Assembly: GCF_000425385.1 (NCBI RefSeq)
Contig: NZ_KE384357.1
Span: forward strand, 394,579-458,578
DNA length: 64,000 nucleotides
Reading direction: 5' to 3'
Origin: Pseudoduganella violaceinigra DSM 15887
Lineage (GTDB): Bacteria > Pseudomonadota > Gammaproteobacteria > Burkholderiales > Burkholderiaceae_D
Below, in pieces: positions 18,873 to 25,580 of this stretch. Position 1 is the first letter of the stretch, and each line of letters opens with the position of its first letter. A program made the translations under genes and the position numbers. The notes below the pieces were generated by a model. That model did no database searches and had not been told where the DNA came from. It saw only the letters and a program-made list of their open reading frames with translations.

Positions 18873-19286
18873 TCAGGCGTGGGCAGGCGGTCCTCGCGGA
18901 TTGGACGCCGACCACACCGGCAACGGTTGTGGCGACTGGTAGAACAGGGTTGGGCGCAGCGTGGCGCCGTCCAGCGGCAACGGCAGCGCAAGCGTCGACG
19001 GAGGCAGGCCGAAGCTGCCGGCATGCGGCAGGCAGTAGGCGCAGTCCTCCATGTCCATCTTGGCCATGGGTTGCATGGCGGGCCGCGGCTTGCTGCGGTC
19101 GGTCAGCGCGGCGAACGTGGCTTCATCGAGCTCCCCGGCGCCGCTGACGCGCGTGCCGTCGTTCAGGCAGATTTCCCAGGTGCGGGCATGGCTGTTGACG
19201 GCATGCGAAATCGCCGGCGCGAGCGCATTCATCAGGATAGCGAAGCACGCAATCCAGATCCAGCGCAGGCGGGTTGACGATTTCAT
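18873..19286 (-). CDS. DUF2946-family protein
   Basis: A 137-residue protein of the DUF2946 type: N-terminal signal or anchor (WIWIACFAILMNALAPAISHA), then a domain with CAYCLPHAG (C-x2-C-x2-H), the family's metal-ligand-like motif, and a Met-rich stretch MQPMAKMDMEDC. Family members occur in copper uptake operons, and this is the first gene of one. Starts at 19292 or 19301 are possible, but a TATAAT at 19300-19305 would place the transcript start close to 19293, making 19286 or 19292 the earliest usable codons and the message nearly leaderless. Confidence 0.75.
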   Translation of the reverse strand: MKSSTRLRWIWIACFAILMNALAPAISHAVNSHARTWEICLNDGTRVSGAGELDEATFAALTDRSKPRPAMQPMAKMDMEDCAYCLPHAGSFGLPPSTLALPLPLDGATLRPTLFYQSPQPLPVWSASNPRGPPAHA

Positions 19287-19299
19287 ATGCATGGCCGGC

Positions 19300-19305
19300 A
19301 TTATA
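19300..19305 (-). promoter_or_regulatory. -10 box for the copper operon
   Basis: A perfect minus-strand TATAAT lies 14 bp before the DUF2946 ATG, partly within the 3' end of the M48 gene. No good -35 is visible at 17 bp, so an activator or an extended contact may be needed. Confidence 0.4.
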
Positions 19306-19307
19306 GC

Positions 19308-20021
19308 CTAGCGCCCTGCTTCCAGTTGCGCCGCCAGCTCGCGCGCCGCACGGGCGCGCTGCGCCGGGGCCGGATGGTAGATGCTGCCGAAATTGGGGGA
19401 GTAACTGTGGCGCTCCAGCTTGCGGAAAAAGCGCGCCAGGGCCGACGGTTTCCAGCCGGCGCGCGCCGCCAGGCGCATGCCTTCGCGGTCGGATTCCTCT
19501 TCCTGCAAGGAGTTGAAGGAAGCGAGCTTGCGCATCAGGGAGAAATCGTGGTCGGTCGCGTATTCCAGCTCTTCGTAGGGCCGCGTGGCCCACTGCGGTT
19601 CCAGCCGGATGGCTTCCTCGTGTTCGCGCAGGTTATGCAGCAGGACGGCGTGGCAGATCTCGTGCGCCAGCATCATGGCGATTTCCGCGTCATTGAGCTC
19701 CAGCCGGTCGACATAGGCGGATCCCACGAGCAGCTTGCCGCCCGCCATGGCGGAAGCGTTCTCCTCGGGGTCGGAGGTGGTGTGCAGCTCCCATGCCCAT
19801 GCCGCGCTTTCCGGATAATCGCGCTTGGCCTGCTCGATCAGGGGCCCGGCGATCGCCGCTACGCGCTCCGAGAAGCGCTGGTTGTCGTCCAGCCGGTAGC
19901 TGGCGCGCAGGTCGGCCAGCTGCTTGTTGTACAGCTTGACCGCGCCCGCCATGACCTGCTCCTGCGTGACCGCCTGCGCCATGCCGGAAAGCAGAAGCAG
20001 CAAGGCGGCCAGGGCGCGCAT
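19308..20021 (-). CDS. Secreted M48-family zinc metallopeptidase
   Basis: A 237-residue protein with a signal peptide (core LAALLLLLSGMAQA). It contains the zinc motif HEICH (HExxH) in LAHEICHAVLLH and the downstream Glu ligand in EEESDREGMRLAARAG, the M48 pattern shared with BepA/LoiP. Members degrade or help assemble outer-membrane proteins in the periplasm. The C-terminal tetratricopeptide domain of BepA is absent. The ATG at 20021 begins the signal peptide and lies 2 bp after the yaeQ stop, so it is the third gene of the purU-yaeQ-M48 operon. Confidence 0.86.
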   Translation of the reverse strand: MRALAALLLLLSGMAQAVTQEQVMAGAVKLYNKQLADLRASYRLDDNQRFSERVAAIAGPLIEQAKRDYPESAAWAWELHTTSDPEENASAMAGGKLLVGSAYVDRLELNDAEIAMMLAHEICHAVLLHNLREHEEAIRLEPQWATRPYEELEYATDHDFSLMRKLASFNSLQEEESDREGMRLAARAGWKPSALARFFRKLERHSYSPNFGSIYHPAPAQRARAARELAAQLEAGR

Positions 20022-20023
20022 GG

Positions 20024-20560
20024 TCAGGCCTTCCAGACCTCGCGTGGAATTTCCACGGTGGTGGCGCCGTCGGTCAGCCAGATCTGCCCATCCTGGATGG
20101 TGCATTGCAGCTGCATGGAGCGCTGCGCCATTTTCTCCAGCGCGGCGCTGGCTTCGGCGTCGATATTCACCACGCTGACATTCTTTGCGCGGTCGATCTT
20201 GCTGCCCACCTGCTTCCACCACACGTGCGAGGCGGCACTGTAGCAGTACACCATTACCTTATCCGAGCGGCCGGCAGCCTTCAGGATGCGGCGCTCGTCC
20301 GGCTGGCCGACTTCGATCCAGAGCTGGATCGCGCCGGTCAGGTCCATCTGCCACAGGTCCGGTTCTTCCGTATCGGAAATGCCCTTCGCGTTCACCAGCG
20401 CCTCGTCGGCGTGGATGGCGAAGGCCACCATGCGCACCATCAGGCGTTCATCCGTTTCGGACGGATGGCGCGCCAGGGTCAGCATATGCGTTGCGTAGTA
20501 GTTGCGGTCCATGTCCGCGATGGACAGTTCCGCCTTGTAGATCGTAGATTTCAGTGCCAT
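20024..20560 (-). CDS. yaeQ: YaeQ-family protein
   Basis: A 178-residue cytosolic protein that matches YaeQ end to end: MALKSTIYKAELSIADMDRNYY, LARHPSETDERLMVRM, EPDLWQMDLTGAIQLWIEVGQPDE and the final helices. YaeQ has a PD-(D/E)xK nuclease-like fold; a role in transcript elongation was proposed from complementation, and the true activity is not settled. It follows purU by 7 bp and precedes the M48 gene by 2 bp. Length equals the family's ~180 residues. Confidence 0.93.
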   Translation of the reverse strand: MALKSTIYKAELSIADMDRNYYATHMLTLARHPSETDERLMVRMVAFAIHADEALVNAKGISDTEEPDLWQMDLTGAIQLWIEVGQPDERRILKAAGRSDKVMVYCYSAASHVWWKQVGSKIDRAKNVSVVNIDAEASAALEKMAQRSMQLQCTIQDGQIWLTDGATTVEIPREVWKA

Positions 20561-20567
20561 TACAAAA

Positions 20568-21437
20568 CTATTTGAAGATTACAGTTCGGTCGCCGTTCAG
20601 CAGGATGCGGTGTTCGACGAACCATTTCACAGCGCGCGCCAGCACCACGCATTCCACGTCGCGGCCAATGGCGGTCAACGCATCGGAATCCATGGCGTGG
20701 TCGACCCGCTCCACGTCCTGCTCGATGATCGGGCCCTCATCCAGGTCACCGGTCACGAAGTGGGCGGTGGCGCCGATCAGTTTCACGCCGCGCTTGTGGG
20801 CCTGGGCATACGGCTTGGCGCCCTTGAAGCTTGGCAGGAAGGAATGATGGATATTGATCGCCTTCCCTTTCAAGCGCTCGCACATCGATGGCGACAGGAT
20901 TTGCATATAGCGCGCCAGCACCACCAGGTCCACCTGGTGCGTTTCCATCAGCTCCGCAATGCGCGCCTCCTGCGCCAGCTTGGCCGATTCAGGCGCGCCA
21001 GCCGCTAGCGGCAGGTGGTGGAAAGGGATATTGTAGCTCGCCGCCAGCTGGTAGAAGTCCATATGGTTGGACACGATGGCCGGGATTTCCACCGGCAGCA
21101 GCCCGCTCTTGTAGCGGAACAGCAGGTCGTTCAGGCAGTGGCCGATCTTCGACACCAGCAGCATCACGCGCGGCTTGGCGTGCGCATCGTGCAGCGCCCA
21201 CTCCATGCCCATGTCCGCCGCCACCTTGGCGAAGTCCTCGCGCAGCAGCGCGTCGCTGAACGCCGCGTCCTCGCGCGCAAAGTGCACGCGCATGAAGAAG
21301 CGTTGCGTTTCCGCGTCACCAAACTGGGCGGAATCGATGATGTTGCAACCATGTTCAGCCAGGAATCCCGATACGCGATGGACGATGCCGCGCTGGTCGT
21401 GGCAAGAGAGCGTAAGGATGTATTCTGGGTGATTCAT
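20568..21437 (-). CDS. purU: Formyltetrahydrofolate deformylase
   Basis: A 289-residue enzyme that hydrolyses 10-formyl-THF to THF and formate, balancing one-carbon units and feeding formate to purine synthesis. The N-terminal ACT domain (residues 5-80; LSCHDQRGIVHRVSGFLAEH) is regulatory by Met/Gly in E. coli. The C-terminal formyltransferase-type domain has the Asn/His/Asp set: AINIHHSFLPSF, IGATAHFVTGDLDEGPII. Length matches the family. First gene of a tight operon. Confidence 0.97.
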   Translation of the reverse strand: MNHPEYILTLSCHDQRGIVHRVSGFLAEHGCNIIDSAQFGDAETQRFFMRVHFAREDAAFSDALLREDFAKVAADMGMEWALHDAHAKPRVMLLVSKIGHCLNDLLFRYKSGLLPVEIPAIVSNHMDFYQLAASYNIPFHHLPLAAGAPESAKLAQEARIAELMETHQVDLVVLARYMQILSPSMCERLKGKAINIHHSFLPSFKGAKPYAQAHKRGVKLIGATAHFVTGDLDEGPIIEQDVERVDHAMDSDALTAIGRDVECVVLARAVKWFVEHRILLNGDRTVIFK

Positions 21438-21479
21438 GGCGCTGTCGGGTCATGGATGTGACGGTATTGTCGCATGAAC

Positions 21480-21497
21480 ATTGCCACGGCTGGCAAT
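21480..21497. promoter_or_regulatory. Palindromic operator candidate
   Basis: ATTGCCA-CGGC-TGGCAAT, a perfect 7-4-7 inverted repeat, sits in the 103-bp divergent region between purU and the MDR oxidoreductase gene, 44 bp before the latter's ATG. The symmetry suggests a dimeric regulator; which one is unknown. Confidence 0.45.
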
Positions 21498-21540
21498 TTA
21501 CGGAATAGAATGACCGTACTATTTCTAAAAAGGAGCAAAT

Positions 21541-22551
21541 ATGGAGAACACCCAGTTCCGCCTCGCCGCCCGTCCGGTCGGCCTGCCCAAGGATAGCGAC
21601 TGGCAAATCACGCGAGAGCCGGTGCGCGCGCTGGCCGACGGCGAAGTGCTGGTCAAAACGCACTACCTGTCGCTCGACCCGGCCATGCGCGGCTGGATGA
21701 ATGATGCCAAATCCTATATCCGGCCGGTCGGGATCGGCGAAGTCATGCGCGCCGGCGGCCTGGGCGAAGTCATCGCCTCGGCATCGCCGCGCTTTGCCGT
21801 GGGCGACCAGGTCGGCGGCGGCTTCGGCGTGCAGCAGTACTGGATCGGCGCCGCCGACGACCGCCACGCCGCCCTGCACAAGATCGATACCCGCCTGGCT
21901 CCGGCCACCACCTGGCTCAACACCTTGGGCATGCCCGGCATGACGGCCTACTTCGGCCTGCTCGAAGTGGGCCAGCCCAAAGCCGGCGAGACCGTGGTGG
22001 TGTCCGGCGCGGCCGGCGCTGTCGGCCAGACCGTCGGGCAAATCGCCAAGCAACTCGGTTGCCGCGTGGTCGGCATTGCCGGCGGCAAGGAGAAATGCGA
22101 CTGGGTCGTCAACGAACTGGGCTTCGACGCCTGTATCGACTACAAGGGCGGCGACGTGCGCGCCGGTCTGAAGGAACACTGCCCAAATGGCGTTGACGTA
22201 TACTTTGATAACGTTGGTGGCGACATCCTCGACATCGTGCTCACGCGCATCAACCTGAAGGCCCGCATCGTGGTCTGCGGCGCAATTTCGCAGTACAACA
22301 ACACGACGCCGGTCAAAGGGCCTGCCAACTACCTGTCCCTGCTGGTGAACCGCGCGCGCATGGAAGGCATGGTCGTATTCGACTATGCCGAGCGCTACCA
22401 CGTAGCCGTTGCCGCGCTCGGCAAATGGCTGCAGGAGGGCAAGATCAAAAGCCGGGAAGATGTGGTGCAAGGCATCGAGACATTCCCGCAAGCGCTGGCA
22501 ATGCTGTTCGAAGGCAAGAACTTCGGCAAGCTGGTATTGCAAGTGGCCTGA
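21541..22551 (+). CDS. Zinc-independent MDR NADP-dependent oxidoreductase
   Basis: A 336-residue medium-chain reductase of the leukotriene B4 dehydrogenase / curcumin reductase (CurA) type. It has an N-terminal GroES-like domain with YLSLDPAMRGWMND, the nucleotide-binding AxxGxxG motif GAAGAVGQTVGQIAKQLG (about residue 155) and FDNVGGDILD; zinc-ligand cysteines are absent. Enzymes of this group reduce the C=C bond of alpha,beta-unsaturated carbonyls with NADPH. Ribosome site AGGAG 7 nt upstream. The exact substrate cannot be read. Confidence 0.9.
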   Translation: MENTQFRLAARPVGLPKDSDWQITREPVRALADGEVLVKTHYLSLDPAMRGWMNDAKSYIRPVGIGEVMRAGGLGEVIASASPRFAVGDQVGGGFGVQQYWIGAADDRHAALHKIDTRLAPATTWLNTLGMPGMTAYFGLLEVGQPKAGETVVVSGAAGAVGQTVGQIAKQLGCRVVGIAGGKEKCDWVVNELGFDACIDYKGGDVRAGLKEHCPNGVDVYFDNVGGDILDIVLTRINLKARIVVCGAISQYNNTTPVKGPANYLSLLVNRARMEGMVVFDYAERYHVAVAALGKWLQEGKIKSREDVVQGIETFPQALAMLFEGKNFGKLVLQVA

Positions 22552-22607
22552 CCGCCTTTCCCTGCGGCTCCTTAGCGCGGCCCAACCAACGCAGCGAAGG
22601 AGCCAGC

Positions 22608-23153
22608 ATGAGCCAGCAAAAACAGGGCGCCACGGCAAAGGATGCCGTGGCATTGCTCACCGCCGACCACGACAAGGTCAAGAAACTTTTCCACGAGTTT
22701 GAACGGTGCGATCCCGCGCACCAAGGCCTGAAACACGATCTGGCGCAACAGATCTGCCTGGACCTGACAATTCACGCCGCCATCGAAGAAGAAATCTTCT
22801 ATCCCGCCGTGCGCGCCGAAACCGGCGATGAACAGCGGGTCGACGAGGCATTGGAGGAGCACGCTTCCGTCAAGGAGCTCGTCGAACATCTCCGCGGCAT
22901 GGCGGCCGGCGATAGCGAACTCGATGGCACGCTGCAAAAGCTGCGCGCATGCGTGGAGCACCATGTCACCGAGGAGGAACAGGCAATGTTCCCCAGCGTC
23001 CGGCAAAGCGATGCCGACCTGGTGGCGCTGTGCGAACAGCTGATGGACCGCAAGGAAGAACTGGAACACGAGTTCGGCGCCCAGCCCGTGCGTGGCAACA
23101 ATACCGCTGAAGCGGAGGGCGAACGTTCCGCCACCGGCCAGGCTGGATCCTGA
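22608..23153 (+). CDS. Hemerythrin-domain protein
   Basis: A 181-residue protein whose first ~145 residues form a hemerythrin/HHE four-helix bundle. The helices give the iron ligands: HDKVKKLFHEFE, TIHAAIEEEIFYP, EEHASVKELVEHL and CVEHHVTEEEQAMFP. Such proteins bind a non-haem diiron centre and sense or carry O2, NO or iron. The C-terminal tail is low-complexity. It begins 56 bp after the MDR gene with GAAGGAG, and is followed by a KGG stress protein, fitting an oxidative or general stress setting. Confidence 0.9.
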   Translation: MSQQKQGATAKDAVALLTADHDKVKKLFHEFERCDPAHQGLKHDLAQQICLDLTIHAAIEEEIFYPAVRAETGDEQRVDEALEEHASVKELVEHLRGMAAGDSELDGTLQKLRACVEHHVTEEEQAMFPSVRQSDADLVALCEQLMDRKEELEHEFGAQPVRGNNTAEAEGERSATGQAGS

Positions 23154-23167
23154 CGCGAAAAAAGTTT

Positions 23168-23194
23168 GAACTTTATTGTCGGCCTTCCCTCAAA
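23168..23194 (+). promoter_or_regulatory. Sigma-E-like promoter of the KGG gene
   Basis: GAACTT (23168-23173), a 16-bp spacer and TCAAA (23190-23194) match the extracytoplasmic sigma-E consensus GAACTT-N16-TCnnA. The KGG gene starts 79 bp downstream. No sigma-70 -10 box is seen there. Confidence 0.5.
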
Positions 23195-23263
23195 GCCCAG
23201 GAAGCAACCCCGAGGCTGCTTCCGGCCCGGGCCCGCGCCCGGATTCTTGGGCACATTGAGGGA
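23186..23263 (+). repeat. Nested inverted repeats in the KGG gene leader
   Basis: Outer arms TCCCTCAA (23186-23193) / TTGAGGGA (23256-23263), middle arms GCCCA/TGGGC and an inner GGAAGCA (23200-23206) / TGCTTCC (23217-23223). The right outer arm merges with the ribosome site GGGAGG. If the promoter at 23168 is used, only the inner parts are transcribed in full, so the outer pair would then act as DNA. Confidence 0.5.
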
Positions 23264-23271
23264 GGTGGATC

Positions 23272-23559
23272 ATGGCTACACAGGACGAGCAGGTCAGGAT
23301 CGGCAACGGCAAGCGCGGCTTCGCGGCGATGGACAAGGAAACCCAGCGCATGATCGCGAGCAAGGGCGGCCAGGCCGCCCACCAGAAAGGCACGGCGCAT
23401 GAATTCACCTCGGAGGAAGCGCGCCGCGCCGGGCAGAAAGGCGGCGAAGTCGTGAGCCGCGACCGCGAGCACATGGCCGAGATCGGGCGCAAAGGCGGCG
23501 AGAGCCGCCAGACGGCCCGCAACGGCAACCGCCAGGGCGACAAAGGCGCGCCGGGCTGA
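23272..23559 (+). CDS. KGG-motif stress-induced protein
   Basis: A 95-residue hydrophilic protein with three copies of the stress-induced KGG motif (ASKGGQAAH, GQKGGEVVS, GRKGGESRQ) spaced about 22 residues, plus GNGKRGFAAMD at the start. Related proteins (con-10, GsiB, YciG) are small, disordered and strongly induced by general stress. The ATG follows GGGAGG by 7 nt. The sigma-E-like promoter upstream supports stress induction. The protein ends beside a hairpin shared with the convergent hydrolase gene. Confidence 0.9.
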   Translation: MATQDEQVRIGNGKRGFAAMDKETQRMIASKGGQAAHQKGTAHEFTSEEARRAGQKGGEVVSRDREHMAEIGRKGGESRQTARNGNRQGDKGAPG

Positions 23560-23578
23560 CCGGCGCGCTTAGCGCCGG
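23560..23578. terminator. Convergent hairpin
   Basis: CCGGCGC / GCGCCGG (7 bp, loop GCTTA) starts right after the KGG stop, and the stop codon of the opposite hydrolase gene lies in it. There is no T-tract. Confidence 0.45.
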
Positions 23579-24570
23579 GGCCTGGCTTCTTGCAGGACGC
23601 GCGCCAGCGCTTCCTGGAACAGCTCGGGCTCCTCGATCTGTGGAATATGTCCGGCACGCGGAATCCGCACCAGCTTGGCGCCGGGCACCAGGCGTTGCAG
23701 GTTTTCCGCCTGGGCCAGGGGCGTGATCGTATCGGTCTCGCCCCACACCAAGGTGACCGGCCAGTTGATACGGCCGTAGGCATCGGGCATATCGCTGGCC
23801 TCATGTCCGCGGCGCGCCAGCAGTTCCGGCAGCCAGGCGGCCACCTCGCGGTAGCTGCCTTCCAGCGCCAGCGGCTGCTGGTACAGACGCAGCCAGGCCG
23901 GCGTGATTTTTTCTTTTTCGCTGACAAAGCTTTTCAGCAGCTTTTCAGTGGCCTCGGGCTTGGTCAGGAAGCCCGCCGCAATCGGCTGGCTGACCCAGCG
24001 CCAGCGCAGCAGCGACTGGATGACACTGTCGCTGCCATCCGACTGCGCCTCGTCCAGGCCGAGCGCGGCGTCCACCAATACCAGCGCCTGCACGCGGCCA
24101 TCGTCGGCGTTGGACAGCAAGGCTTCCATCAGCGGTGCGGCACCGAAAGAATGCGCGACGAACACGGCGCGGCGAATGCCGGCATTGTCCAGCGCGGCAC
24201 GCAGGCGCGCCGCCTGCCTTTGCTTGTCGTATTCGCCCGATGCGGGCGGGATCGAATAGCCGAACGGCGGCATGTCCAGCGCGATGGCCTGGTAGCCAGC
24301 CTGGTTGGCCGTCGCCATCGATGCGCGCCAGGTTTCGCTCCAGGAACCCGTTCCATGCAGGAAGACCACGGCCGGCGCATCGGGACTGCCGGAACGCTGC
24401 ATGAAAATGCGCGCGTCGCCGGCGTCGACGTATTCGCCCCCCTTCGGCGCCAGTGCTTCGCGCTTGCCGGTCTGGCGTGCCTCCGCCTGGCGTACCGCCA
24501 TCACGCCCCAAGCCGTGGCGCCGCCAGCCACGAGCAGCAGCACAAGGAACAGCAGGCGCTTAATAGTCAT
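23569..24570 (-). CDS. Membrane-anchored alpha/beta hydrolase
   Basis: A 333-residue alpha/beta hydrolase with an N-terminal uncleaved anchor or signal (LLFLVLLLVAGGATAWGVMAV). It has the oxyanion motif HGTGSWSETW, nucleophile elbow VAHSFGA (Ser), acid in WGETDTITP and His in RAGHIPQIEEPELF. It belongs to the epoxide hydrolase/haloperoxidase-like branch; the substrate is unknown. It is the last gene of a four-gene operon and overlaps the preceding gene by 11 bp, so it probably works outside the cytosol on the same pathway. Confidence 0.85.
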   Translation of the reverse strand: MTIKRLLFLVLLLVAGGATAWGVMAVRQAEARQTGKREALAPKGGEYVDAGDARIFMQRSGSPDAPAVVFLHGTGSWSETWRASMATANQAGYQAIALDMPPFGYSIPPASGEYDKQRQAARLRAALDNAGIRRAVFVAHSFGAAPLMEALLSNADDGRVQALVLVDAALGLDEAQSDGSDSVIQSLLRWRWVSQPIAAGFLTKPEATEKLLKSFVSEKEKITPAWLRLYQQPLALEGSYREVAAWLPELLARRGHEASDMPDAYGRINWPVTLVWGETDTITPLAQAENLQRLVPGAKLVRIPRAGHIPQIEEPELFQEALARVLQEARPRR

Positions 24571-25579
24571 AGACGTGTTCCACTTCCACGCCCTGGCGCG
24601 GCGCGTCGACCAGGTAGCGCGAGAGCGATGCCACCGGCAACACCAGCGCCACCCGCTTGCGCCCCGGCTCGGTCAGGATCGGCTGTTCAAAGAGCACCCG
24701 GCTGAACGGCGGCGCCCCGGTATCGGGGCCGCGCGTCAACACCGTCACCAGGATCACGCTGCTGTTGCCGGCGATATCCTTCAGCTGGACATCCTGCAGG
24801 CCAAGACGGGTGGCGGCCAGGCGGAAGTCGTAGTAGCGCGGCAGTTCCAGCACGGCGCTGCCATCGTCCAGCATGCGCAGCAGCTTGACGTTGGGCAGGT
24901 CGGCCAGGTCGTACGGCTCATGGTCGGCCACCACCTGCGTCGTCATCTGGGCCGGCTCGTAGGCGGCACGCGTGCCGAGCTTGATCAACTGGCCGTAGGC
25001 CGCCTTGACCAGGTACTCGGTGGTCAGCGCATAACGGCGCTCCAGCTTGCGCAGCATATTCGCGCCGAACAGTGGCGTATCCAGCCACAGGCCTTTCAGC
25101 TTGGCGCCGAAGTTGTACAGGTACCAGGGCTCCTTGCGGATAAAGTCGACGTAATCCTGGGCCACGCGGGCGCCGTAGTCGTCTTCCGGCGTCAGTGCCG
25201 AAGCGGTGGCCCAGCTGATGCGACCCAGCGTGTTTTCGTACAGCGCGCGCAGGCTGTATTCCAGCGTCGTGCTGCCGCCGATCACGCCGATCATCACATG
25301 GTAGCCGGGATTGCTCGGGTATTTGGCCCGTACCTGCTCCTCGGTCACCTCGGCATAGCTGCTCCAGATCTGGCCGATATGGCCCAGGAATGGGAAGCCA
25401 TGCGCCGGGTGCTTTTTCACATAGCGCGCATATTCGGCCGGGCTATGCACCAGGAACCATTCGGGGAACGTCAGGAAGGTCTGTTCGACGCTGCGCCGCT
25501 GCTCCGGCGCAATCGGGCTTTCCGCAGAGCTGGTCAGGCAGGCCACCAGCAGGCTCAACGCCAGCAATAGTTTGCGCAT
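24560..25579 (-). CDS. Secreted protein of unknown family in the FAD-methyltransferase operon
   Basis: A 339-residue protein with a signal peptide (LLLALSLLVACLTSSAES; the Cys is in a lipobox-like LVAC, so it may be a lipoprotein). The mature N-terminus has a striking block TFLTFPEWFLVHSPAEYA, and there is a glycine-rich IGVIGGSTTLEYSLR segment. No catalytic motif is recognised. It starts 1 bp after the fusion gene stop and overlaps the hydrolase gene, so expression is coupled. I do not recognise the family; a role on the periplasmic side of the operon's pathway is inference. Confidence 0.7.
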   Translation of the reverse strand: MRKLLLALSLLVACLTSSAESPIAPEQRRSVEQTFLTFPEWFLVHSPAEYARYVKKHPAHGFPFLGHIGQIWSSYAEVTEEQVRAKYPSNPGYHVMIGVIGGSTTLEYSLRALYENTLGRISWATASALTPEDDYGARVAQDYVDFIRKEPWYLYNFGAKLKGLWLDTPLFGANMLRKLERRYALTTEYLVKAAYGQLIKLGTRAAYEPAQMTTQVVADHEPYDLADLPNVKLLRMLDDGSAVLELPRYYDFRLAATRLGLQDVQLKDIAGNSSVILVTVLTRGPDTGAPPFSRVLFEQPILTEPGRKRVALVLPVASLSRYLVDAPRQGVEVEHVYDY

Positions 25580-25580
25580 A

